From Schistosoma mansoni (Eukaryota; Platyhelminthes; Trematoda; Strigeidida; Schistosomatidae), in contig NC_031497.1 in NCBI RefSeq assembly GCF_000237925.1, forward strand, positions 16,170,770 through 16,234,769: a stretch of 64,000 nucleotides of DNA. The letters are read 5' to 3'. Shown here piece by piece: positions 23,947-34,259 of this stretch (its first letter is position 1; each line of letters starts with the position of its first letter). The notes under the pieces were generated by a model. The model was given only the letters and a program-made list of their open reading frames with translations, did no database searches and was not told where the DNA came from. A program made the translations under genes and the position numbers.

Positions 23947-24786
23947 AATTAGAACAACATAAATAAGTGAACAATATTGTTTTCGATTAGACCTTCATCA
24001 GGTTTTACTCTAATCGGAAACAATATTATTATGATGGAGTTTTGTTCTCTGAGCTGGAATAGGTGTTGCGCGAAACTTCGGAATATGTGTTTTGCACAAA
24101 CAAACAAAATCCCTCCATTGAACCCTAGGCAAACCAAAGGATGAAATGACAAAAGAAGACAAACTAAACATCATCTACAAAATAAATTGTGCCAACTGAG
24201 AAAAACAATACATCGGACAAAGCGGACGCCCTCTTCATCTTCGCCTGCATGAACATCAATTAGCAGTCAAACGCCATGACATGTCTTCACTTATATCAAT
24301 GCACGTGGACAACAGCGGACACACATTCGACTGAAAAAATGTGGAGATTTCGGATAGCGGCAATTCCAAAAACACCAGAAAATTTTTAGAAGCTTGGCAC
24401 TCACGTCAATCAGCAAAAACAAGCACATTGAAATCAATCCAGCTTATCAACAAATCAGGAAAATTGTGCACAAACATAGGAACAAAGATCAAACCAGTGG
24501 GAGATACAACCAAAATAAAGAAATAAACAATGATAGATTTAAGGTCAACAAGAACCTATCAACATCAAGGTGTACAAGACAAGCTGTGAACCACATGTGG
24601 AAGAATTCGAACACTTCACTTCTACCCGGAGTTTACGCTGATGATGTCGTTCAGAAGAACGATGAAAACTCCACTACCAAACCATCCAGCACGGAAAATA
24701 AAACTCCATCGAAATCGTCCACCTGAATTACAAATCTTCACCATCTCAAAAACAATATCATTCGCTTACATATATGTTGTTCTAAT
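23947..24786 (+). mobile_element. Penelope-like element 3' piece with GIY-YIG endonuclease, inverted termini (broken)
   Basis: The interior (about 24130-24720) encodes a GIY-YIG nuclease of PLE type: YKINCAN, then QYIGQSGRPLHLRLHEH, then SSLISMHVDNSGHTFD and FLEAWHS. This domain follows the RT in PLEs and cuts target DNA. The outer 37-39 bases (23947-23985 and 24748-24786) are inverted copies, the same sequence as at 131-170 and 951-982. Next to the left terminus, minus strand 23979-24001 reads CTGATGAAG...CGAAAAC, a hammerhead-like core. The element is a fragment and is broken. Confidence 0.82.
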
Positions 24787-25073
24787 TCACAATATGGGAA
24801 TAGTTTTAGAATAAATAGTAGTTGCAGTTGCTCCAAGGCTAAGGTATTGAGCATAAAAATAAGTGTCAGTAGGATTAAACTGGAGGAGACAACTTTCATT
24901 CAATATTTTGTACGTAATCAATAAAGTTCTTCACACATTAACATAAATTAACGTGTTATTCATCTAAATGAAGTACGACTTTTCGTATAATTGAATAAAC
25001 GAGCAAACAATTTCGTTATTAGCTTTAATTTGAAAATATTAAATAGGATCTAAGTGATTTTACTGATAGAATA

Positions 25074-25867
25074 TCAGTATTTTATTGATCTTTCAACAGA
25101 CATAAAAAAAAGTAGATTTTTGTTCTTTTCTAATCGTTCTAAAGTATAACTTTCTTTTTTATCTGAATGAAGTGACATAACTTCTGTTTTGGCCATTTGA
25201 AATTCGTGCGTACGTTTAACATTTGCCACTTCATTTCTATCATCTGACTGAAATAAACTTTCTACAAAATATTTTTTTATTTAAACAAGAAAAATAGATA
25301 AACTATATAGAATACTCATAAATGTTCATTAGTTTTCATGAAGATCATGGAAGATTTTCAAAGACTCGACGATTTATAGACTATTTTACTTGTTTCGAAA
25401 TTATTAAACGAGAAGACTCTGAGTTGTTTAAGAAATCTTGGTTCGGTCAATAGTTTAGACGCAGATGATGGTGGAGATAGAGCTAGTGCATACCGTTCAC
25501 TTCTCAGCAATTAGTGGGTGGTTGTTAAGATGTGTTGAAATTTTATTTGAAGTGTGAGAACGTAAAGATAAAATGTACCTAAGTAGATGTCAGCAACACA
25601 ATTACATTTCGACAGCGGAGAAATGGATATGTGTTGCAATCCATGGTTCATTTATCTAGTTCATTTTTCTGTTCTCTATTGGTCTGAGACATTGAGTGTG
25701 ATGATAGTAATTTATAATTAAGCTACCAACAAGACTCTTGTGTATTTTTATTTACTCCTCGATCACCAACGTTGATAATTAAATAACACTCGTTGTTACT
25801 CACCTAATGAGCTTTCTGAGTAAACCATATTCATCGATATTAGGAACAAGGCAGGCAGAAGTTTGAT
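25074..25867 (-). CDS. small secreted protein, diverged family copy D (first exon not found)
   Basis: Exon 2 (25867-25804) is again exactly 64 nt between TTTATTTAAG and GTGAGT. It is in the same phase and codes a hydrophobic segment, IKLLPALFLISMNMVYS. The last exon (25261-25074) begins after TTTTGTAG in the matching phase and codes 61 more residues. THEFQMAKTEV and SDKKESYTLERLEKNKN align with KEFQKAKEKV and SDRIDKFVLEQFRKNQ of copy A. The C-terminus is about 15 residues longer than in A-C. Intron 2 next to the donor also resembles that of copy A (GATGATAGTAAT). A Met-coding exon 1 in phase 0 was not found, so D may start differently, use internal Met codons of exon 2, or be a pseudogene. 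Confidence 0.6.
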
Positions 25868-26047
25868 CTTAAATAAAATTTGTTTAACAATACGAATAAT
25901 AATCAGATCATCGATATTTGATACAACAAATTGATAATTTCATTTATCGAACTGTATTATACTGGTAATGCGATTTTCACTAATCAGGGGTGAAATTCCT
26001 CGATAGATAAATAGCATGAAAAAGACTGGTAAATAGGGTTGAAGATT

Positions 26048-26057
26048 CCTATATAAA
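26048..26057 (-). promoter_or_regulatory. TATA-like box upstream of copy D
   Basis: TTTATATAGG on the minus strand, 181 nt before exon 2 of copy D (338 nt in copy B). Position and sequence suit a promoter of the same type, with a shorter first intron. Confidence 0.4.
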
Positions 26058-26059
26058 CA

Positions 26060-27215
26060 TCATCGGTTTTACCACATCAAAAGGCAGGGTGGCTGAGACC
26101 AATGTAAAAATGTGTTGTTTTTCTTAAAGTTGTAAAATATTTCCATCATGCGGTTATATGTATGATAAGTTATGAACTTATATTCATTTTAACTTTCAAC
26201 GAAAACCTTATTCTGTTAATACTTGGAATTTATTCTGTTTATTTAATCGAGGAAATTGAGTTTCTAACATTTCTCTCTCGTTTGGTTATTCAGTGACATA
26301 ATAGTCTTATAAGTAACTTTGTTGAAATAAAAAATAATGTTCTTAAATTTAAATCTTTCATTCCTACAGTCTATTTAATCAGGGCAATATTTTTAAAGAA
26401 ATACATTTCATTTCCGTTTCATTTGCATTATACATAAATGTATAGATGATTGTTTACACTACTTTTTCTCCGTATTCTATGTTCATAAAAATGTTTACCA
26501 AAAACAAAGTCTATTTAAAGACTATACACTTTGTTCAATTACACCTATGTGAACTTCAATTACAAATACATGTAATCAATATCCATAAAAAACTGTCTCA
26601 CTATCACCTTTAATTTAACTTTTTTTTAAAAAAATAATAAACTGCCAAACATGAAACCTTATCATATGGACGGCAATTCTTAATCAAAAGCCTTTAACAA
26701 ATCAAATTTCAACTATTTCATGCAACCTAACTGGTTTCAAATTATCTGTGAAAATCGACAATTAGAGATCTTTGCTGTATACTCACATGTAAAGAGATTT
26801 GAAGTAATTAATTGTTTTTGATAACCTAATCTTCTTGTTCTATAGTTACAGATCAAACATTAAGTGTTGTGATATATAGTGTATAGATTGTACGTAGAAA
26901 TTTTGATCAAATCTTCAAGATTCATTGATAAATATAAATGGATCTGAAGTTTCCAAGGAGTACAAATAGTAAATTTCATGTTGAACATGTTTTGAAATAC
27001 CACGAAATAAGTCATTGTTCTATTTTCTGATTAACTCATAAAACACTGTAAACTTTTATTTTTAATTTACCGTGTTGTATTCAAAATAATTCATTCACGG
27101 GTATTAAGGGGCTGTTTATTCGGTTTCACTTTTCGGTTCATTTATAGTCACTAGAGTACACTTTGAACAGATCTAATAGCAACTATCACATTTATCCTGT
27201 TGGATCAGTGAAATG
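26060..27215. other. no gene seen
   Basis: AT-rich sequence, no supported feature. Confidence 0.5.
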
Positions 27216-27219
27216 TCAC

Positions 27220-27610
27220 TGAGCCCTAAACAAATCAACTAGCTGGCATTTTTCTAGATATCAAACGGTTTACCTGGCCTCACCAGGGTGATGAACAGCC
27301 AACGTGGATTAATCAATTGAACGCCATGAAATGGCACATGCTGCAGTTGTTCCGCCTTTTACATTCATTAGCTGGTAATGCTAATATATAGTGTTGCTTA
27401 TTGATGGTATTTCTTCTAGCAAGTCCTCTGGTTTTCACGACAGCATAAATCAGGGTAAGTGTTAGCCACGAAGTGTGGTTTTGATGGGAGCTAGGACGTC
27501 ACACCATTCATGTTCAACTCGAGTAGCCCCTCAATCATCGACACAGGTTGCCTACGTTGGTGGTATGCGATCCCATGTAATACATGCAGTCATTTTAGTA
27601 ATCAGTTGAA
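27220..27610. repeat. GC-richer unclassified block, possible SINE-like repeat
   Basis: Base composition changes here for about 390 bp. It contains ATGCGATCCCATGTAATACATG, cut here to its shared part GATCCCATGT, which is also found in the SINE-like insertion at 4156-4325. Borders and a target-site duplication were not found. Confidence 0.3.
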
Positions 27611-28214
27611 ATATAAGGTTATATACTTGAAAGCGTAAAGTTTGTGAATGCATATGCAAGCATATTTTTTATTGTCCGATGGCTTTCGTCATAATGGGTT
27701 GAGCTTATATTGGTCTCCACAGACGTGAAAATGATAATTAGAATTTTTTCACCTGTATCAAACTTTAAATGTTGAGGCTCATATGGTTAGCTGTCCGAAG
27801 CTTCCTAAAAAAGCACCTTTTAATATCCTATTATATACTGATTATGCAAAAAGTTTCAAAATTTATACAGTATTTTTAACTATTCGTACAGTTTTATTTA
27901 CAATGGTTTTTCTTATAGAATAAATGACCATTTCTTCAGTTCCATTGACTACCAAAATATTTTTGCTGATATTAGACATTTATGCGTTGGTAGGATGAAT
28001 TCAGTGCCGTCGAATTAACTTATATCACAGTTCCGTTGTTAAAATAATCGGTGTAACAATTAATAACACCATATTTCTAATCTGAACCTAATCGTGGGAC
28101 AATTTAGTTCAAGTTTATTTGAGAGTATATGAACTAATATGTTTTCGTCGTATATTCGAAAGCATCAGCCTTGTATAGATAACCAAAGTTGATAGTTGAA
28201 ATTATAAAGGAAAT

Positions 28215-28330
28215 ATAAGCAAAGATGGATAGTGGCTAGAAGTGGAATCCAGGCCGCGCATTTCGTCCCGATTAGGACGAAAGTAAGACGTGAACTAGGA
28301 GGTCACACCATGTCTATCCAATTGAAATAG
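28215..28330 (-). mobile_element. Sm-alpha-type SINE relic with degenerate hammerhead ribozyme
   Basis: On the minus strand, positions 28280-28243 read GTCC, a loop, GGACGAAA, then GCGCGG and CCTGGATTCCAC, followed by TAGCCACTATCC. This is the arrangement of the hammerhead domain of the schistosome Sm-alpha SINE: stem II, GAAA core, stem and the CTGGATTCCAC strand. The CUGAUGA core half is not conserved, and the nucleotide run at the expected cleavage site differs, so self-cleavage is unlikely. Confidence 0.6.
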
Positions 28331-28451
28331 ACTTCATCATCTACATTAGTGATCTAAAGTTTTCTTTGTTAATGATGGGCGCACATACACTCAAATTAAT
28401 TAGTCTAAAAAAGTCTTACTTCATCTAACAGTTAATCTAGGACCAATACTA

Positions 28452-28452
28452 G

Positions 28453-28496
<44 letters not shown>
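28452..28496. repeat. (TA)n microsatellite
   Basis: About 40 bp of uninterrupted TA dinucleotides. The stretch 28500-29530 beyond it is AT-rich and shows no gene. Confidence 0.95.
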
Positions 28497-28498
<2 letters not shown>

Positions 28499-29539
28499 TG
28501 CTTTCTAGCTATTACTTTCGGTTGTAATATCTCAAAACTATGTGGTATCTTGCAATAACTTTTTCATTCCCTTATTCAATAGAGCGAATTAAGCAGATAA
28601 ATATCAATGGACGTAAGTGATATATATTAGATTAAGACCATCATGATCGGATCATAATGGATTCAGAAAATAGACATTAAAAATGGTTAGCCCACATTCA
28701 AAATCAACATAATCTGAGAAACTACACTGACAAAGAATCTTCAAAACTCCATGCATTAGATAAAAGAATGCAGCTCAGCTAACGCAGTTGATGATCATTG
28801 GAATCGACGCAGCCTTTCTAACCCCATACAAACAGTAAAGCCAGTGAAGCTAGAACAAATACATTCACAAACTGTGCCGTCCAAAGTATATTTTGCCTGT
28901 GTATCGACTGTTCTCATCCCTTTTTTCGTAGATTAACCAACTATGATTACTATTGCTGTTATGTTATCACTATAATAATGTGATCACATCACTCCCTTAT
29001 GTTGCAGAATTATTATTATTTATACCGACATTATATTGTGACGTTTATGAATCAACATTACTCACTCATCCAATTACAGTATTATTTGCATCTTATTAAT
29101 AATAAATTATCATTATAATGTTCATGTTAAAATAGTCACAACCAACTTAAGTTATTATTATTCAGTAACAAGAAATTTTACCATCGCATAGTGAGTTTTT
29201 CCGTTTTTTTGTATCATTTATTGTCAGATTATTGTACTCCCCCCATGCAGCCGACGCCATTTTTGTGTTACCAATACCATATACAAAGCATTTTTGTAGC
29301 ACATATTTGTGCACGCCTCTACTTTCAATAAACCTACAGTTTTATTATGTTTTGAATCAGCTATCATCGCAATCGCTATGTGAGACTCTAACTATGCGTT
29401 ATCATCCATTTTTTGACTATTGGTTTATCGTATATCAGATATTTTGAAGCAACCGTTTAATTTCCTTCAGTACATCCAAATCTTCATGTACAGACTTAGC
29501 CAAACAGGCGACTATGGGAACCTCAACCTGAGCTCATAC

Positions 29540-30210
29540 ACCAATAAAATTACCAACTGTCGTTAATAACTCAGTATCTATTAACTGTAAAGAGTAATGG
29601 ATGAGTTTTGGAAAGGGAATCGGTAACAGGATAACTTTTGAAACGTTAAAAATCAGAGACAAGGACGTTATATAAAACTCTATGATTTTGTTTAAAGTTC
29701 CCGTGTCAGCGAGCAACATACTCAAAAGTAGGGCAGCATTTGATAAAAGAAAATTCTTCAGCCAAGCTATGACACCTGTATAAGGGCCAAAATATAACGA
29801 GAGTAACTTTAGATTCAGCACACATACAGAAGAGATCTCACTAATATCCCAGGGACAATCGGTTAAGCGATCTCTCCCAACCCCCATAGTAAGAATCCAT
29901 AAGCGCCTTGCTACAGCCACTAAAAGTTTGGGAGCGACTGAACATTGGTGTGACGCCACGAGATGGGATAAGAATGAAAAACCCTCAAAATTAGGTCAGT
30001 TTCTGACGAATGACTAGCTTTTAGTTAAGGATGTCCATGTCCACTCACAAATTGAGGTAGCAACCATGGTACAGTCTTCAGATACTTTAGAGAGATAAGG
30101 GTTCTCCCTACCTTGAATACACCAACAGAGACTACACGACGATGAGGGAACATCTTCAACTCGCCCCTTCGCCACAAGAGTAGTGAAGACTAACAGTGGA
30201 TGACTACCGG
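29540..30210 (-). CDS. two probable exons of an unidentified host gene
   Basis: Two long open stretches on the minus strand are joined by a consensus intron. The first ends at 30049 before GTGAGTGG; the second starts at 29937 after a pyrimidine-rich tract and TTCAG. The 111-bp intron preserves the frame (ATSI then F then APKLLVAVARRLW). The second exon (398 nt) ends at a GGT/GTATGAG donor and codes a hydrophobic, probably helical chain (AWLKNFLLSNAALLLSMLLA, SLSLIFNVSKVILLPIPFP). Upstream of about 30210 the frame is closed, so an acceptor there (for example GGTAG) is assumed. I do not recognise the family. It is either an ordinary intracellular or membrane protein split by long introns, or an old pseudogene. 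Confidence 0.4.
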
Positions 30211-30435
30211 AAGATATCATTCAGACTGCCATACAATGTATACGTCTGGGAATAGAAGGTCCTGGGTTGAACAAGACAGAACGCTGGCTACAGACAAAAG
30301 GGAGAGCTTCAGATAAGTGAAAAGTCTCTGAAGGTTTCTAACCGTGACTCCTATTTGGCATCAAGAAATAGTTCCAACGCGAAAGTTTGAAGCGATAGAT
30401 GTTTTCAGATCAACCAAGCAGCCGGAATGCAACTT

Positions 30436-33400
30436 AATTACTTACATCTGTTACTCCTCATGGAGGAGCATAGGCCACCCACTAGCATTCTCCATCCACC
30501 TTTGTCCTGGGCAATCCTTTCCAGTTGTTTCTGGTTACTATTCAACCTTTTCATGTTTGATCCCATTTCTCGGAGCATTGTGTTCTCTAGCCTTCCTCTT
30601 ATTTGTCTCCCTTCATGATTTCAAGTTAGGGATCACCTGGTGATATGGTTTGATGACATCCTCAATATGTGTCCTATCCACTTCCAGCGTCTTTTCCTCA
30701 TTTCCTCTTCAAATGGTAGCTGGTTTTTTCTCTCTTACAACAGGTTTTTACTGATGGTATCCGATCAACGCATGTTGAGAATCTTGTTTAGACAATTGTA
30801 CCCTTTTCATGATGGTTGTGGTTGTTCTCGAAGTTTCAGATGCGTATAGTAGAGCTACCGTGACGTTCGTATTGAAGATCCTCACTTTGATATTGGTTGA
30901 CATTTGTTTTGAGTTCCGTATGTTCTCCAAGTGTGGAGCGCTGTCCTCGATCTATCAATCCTTGTTTTTACGTCTGCATTGGATCCTTCTTGTTTATCGA
31001 CGATGCTGCTACCAAGGTACGTGAAAGTTTTCACCTCTCCCAGAGTTTCTCCGTCGAGTGCGATTGACTTGGTCTTCTCTATATTGTATTTGTGTATGTT
31101 GAAGCCTACTCATGCAGAGGCTTTTGCTACGCTAGTTTTCTTGACCTGTATGTGTTCACGTGTATGGGATAGAAGGGCCAGGTCATCTGAAAAGTCCAAA
31201 TCGTCCAGTTGCATCCAACCTATTCATTGTATTCTGTGCTTCCCCTCAGATGTCGAAGTCTTCATAATCCAGTCAATCACCAGAGGAAAGAGAAAGGGGG
31301 AGAGTAGACAGCCTTGTCTGACGCCGGTCCTTACTGTGAATGCATCTGTCAGCTGCCATCTATGCACCACTTTGCACTGTAGTCCGTCGTATGAGTTCCG
31401 GATAATGTTGACAATCTTCTGAGGGATTCCATAGTGTCGAAGAAGTTTCCATAATGTTCTCGGGTCCAAACTGTCAAACGCCTTCTCATCGTCGATGAAG
31501 TTGATGTATTGTGACGAATTCCACTCAACTGATTGTTCGACGACGGTGCATAGTGTGGCGATTTGGTCTGTGCACAAACTTTCTTTGCGGAATCCAGCCT
31601 GTTGATCTCGAGGTTGGGCGTCTAATGCGTCCTTCTTCCGATTTAACAGCACTCTGTTGAAAACGTTTCCTGCTACTGACAACAAACGGATGCCTATGTA
31701 ATTCTCACACTTGCGCAGATCTCCTTTCTTTGGTATCTTGATGGGATATCCTGCTTTTCAGTCTGTCAGTACTTGTTCCTCTCAACAAATCTTTCTAAAT
31801 AGAACGTGGAGTATGTTTGCAGTTATTTCTATGTATGACCTTCGTGCTTCAGCTGGTATATTTTCAAGTTCTGCTGCTTTTCCACTCTTGATGTGTCCGA
31901 TGGCCATCTCTATATCCTCCGTTGTTGGTGGAGTGACATTGGTAGGAAGGCTTGTATGTGCTGCTTCGATATCCGATGCATTCAATAGAGCTGGTCCATT
32001 CAAGACTTCCTCGAAGTGTTCTACTCATCTGTTCCACGGTTATTGAATTTTAGTGATTTCATTGCCTTCTTTGTCCTTGACCGGTCTCTCGGATTTACTA
32101 TATTTCCCTGTCACTTTCTTCGTCGTGTCATATAGTTGTTTCACATTATCTCCCCTTGCAGCTTTTTTTGCCGTCGTTGCTAGATCTTCGACCTACCTCT
32201 TCCTGTCGACTCAAAGCTCTATCTCACTTTCTTATTGCTTCTGTGTATTCATCTTGTGTCTTGACTTTCTCTGTTCGTGTTCGACTCATGTTAATTGCTG
32301 TCTTCTTTTGTTTCCTTTCTTCAATCTTGTCCAGGGTTCCCATAGAGATTCACTCCTTATGATGATGCTTCTTGCCACCCAGAACCTCCTGGCACGCTGA
32401 AGTCAGTGCCTCTTTGATCCCTTCCCAGTTGTCTTTCATTGTAGTTTCTTGTTCTTTCAGTAGATCCTGTAAAGCTTGGAACCTGTTGTTGAGAGTTTAG
32501 TTTAGTTTGTTAGTATCTCTAAGGAAGGCTGCATTGAACCTTTGTAATGCTGTTTGTCCAGTTGCCCAATGTTTCTTTAGCTTGAGTTTCATCTTGGCCG
32601 CAACCAGGTGATGATCTGAAGTTATGTCAGCTCCTCTCCTGGTTCTCCCGTCTTCCATTGTCCTTCTGAACTTTCTGGTGATACAATTAATTGTGACAAT
32701 CATAGCATTATTCTTAATTGTAATTGCACACATGTTTATACTAATAGCCGGTTTCACTCTGTATGTTGTTACACAAATCTACACGTATTTATCCGAGTGC
32801 ACTAAAGGATATTTTTTAAATTGTTGTTTTACTTCAGAGGTCTACATTCATCACACTATTATTATCATGGTTGGACCCTTTCACTAGATGTTCATTCCTT
32901 TTCTCTCTTTTTTCCTTCTAAATAAATATTATCCTTAAGATTAGGAAGTTTGTAATTAGGACAATAACTTGTGTTACGCTTAAATCAACTTATCAGACTC
33001 GTTTTATCTTCACTATGCATATACGACTCATATATATTGATTATCCTTTGCACTTAATTGAGACTTTCACAGCATCACACCAAACTATGACTGCACAAAC
33101 ACTTATTCTAATGTTATATCTTACCGCAATAATAAGTTGTTTACTTATTGGTTTATTTTGTTTTAATTTTATTACTCATTTAGCGATAAATACATAGTCG
33201 TTTATTCATGTTCTGTGTCCATAAACACGCTTATTAAACTATTTACGTATTTCGCGTCTTCCTTATTTCTATTTTCTTAGTTTCTTCCTTTCCTTCTTTA
33301 AAATTAATTCAGTATTCTTCTCAATTACACAGAACCTCATTTATTATTCGATTATCAGTATTTTCTTCCTTCTTTTCTCTTTTTCGAATATGGCAGAGAC

Positions 33401-34185
33401 AATGCTAATATTATTAATACTTGTTTATTATTGTGTCTTTGAAGAGACCCGAAATGGTTTCTTCACAACACTTATGTACCCATAAGATGTTTGTGAATAA
33501 TAATAATAATAAGTATGATCTATCTGGTTCTTTGTGGTGTAATCTGGTGAGATCCATGCAGCTTTGTGTATGCTTTTGTATGGAGATATTGTGCCACCTA
33601 TAACCAGTTTGTTGAATGCACACAAAGTTACGGATCTCTCACCATTCTCGTTCTTTTCTCTCAGTCAGTCCATGTTGTACCATGATACTTATCATATCCG
33701 GTGATTTTCATCCCGACTTTGGCGTTTAGGTCTCACATCAGGATGGTCAGGTCGTTTCGTGAGCACTTTTCTACATCTACAGCAGCCTTTCATAAAACTG
33801 ATTTTTGTCGTCTTCTTCGCTTTCATTAGTGGGTGCATAGCGGTGGATTCCATTTGTTATGATCCCCTGCTTCTTTGTCTTGAATGCTTCGATGATTCTG
33901 GATCTATGTGATTCTCCCTCAGTAATTCCGTTACGTACTTCTTTGGATAGCATCAGAGCAATTCCTCGAGTGTGTAGAACATTTTCCTCTTCGTGACCGG
34001 AGTACAGCAGCATCTCTCTCGAGTCTGTCTCGTTCTGTCCAGCTAGGGTACAATGGGTTTCACTTATTCCGAGCACTGCAAAGTTGTATGTCCTCATTTC
34101 CGTAGCTATATGATTGGTCCTCTCGGTCTCCCACATTGTCTTGACATCACATTTACCCAGAATAATCGTTGTTCTGGTTGTTAGA
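30436..34185 (-). mobile_element. RTE (SR2-like) LINE, 5'-truncated, broken, with nested insertion
   Basis: Read on the minus strand: endonuclease (NFAVLGISETHCTLAG, GIALMLSKEVRNGI), then after the nested insertion RRGADITSDHHLVAAKMKLK, then the linker and RT: PPTTEDIEMAIGHIKSGKAA, NQQ-type stretch QPRDQQAGFRKESLCTDQI, FIDDEKAFDSLDPRTLW and VRTGVRQGCLLSPFLF. The C-terminal part follows down to about 30450. The 3' tail is a short TAAGTAA run. The element starts inside the endonuclease domain (5' truncation) and carries frameshifts. The related fragment at 5928-6720 is its 3' end. Confidence 0.88.
32680..33512 (+). mobile_element. CR1-like LINE 3' end inserted in the RTE element
   Basis: This block matches, in reverse complement, the 3' untranslated region of the complete LINE at 50557-56600, from the (AAT)n tail at 33496-33512 back to about 32680. 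It splits the RTE endonuclease between NQIDH and RRTMEDGRTRRGAD and has the opposite orientation. It is a 5'-truncated insertion, younger than the RTE copy. Confidence 0.85.
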
Positions 34186-34259
34186 AGGCAAAGTGCAAGC
34201 TAACCCGAGATATCACTACAGATTGATGACTAAAAGAGAACGTGTGAACCAGGGAGTCT

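Noticed and set aside
29232-29447. 71-codon plus-strand frame in AT-rich sequence
   Set aside because: No start context, splice signals or recognisable composition; length is within chance for this base composition.
30344-32400. Several plus-strand open frames of 60-160 codons
   Set aside because: All are antisense shadows of the minus-strand RTE element, which explains their length and low-complexity translations.
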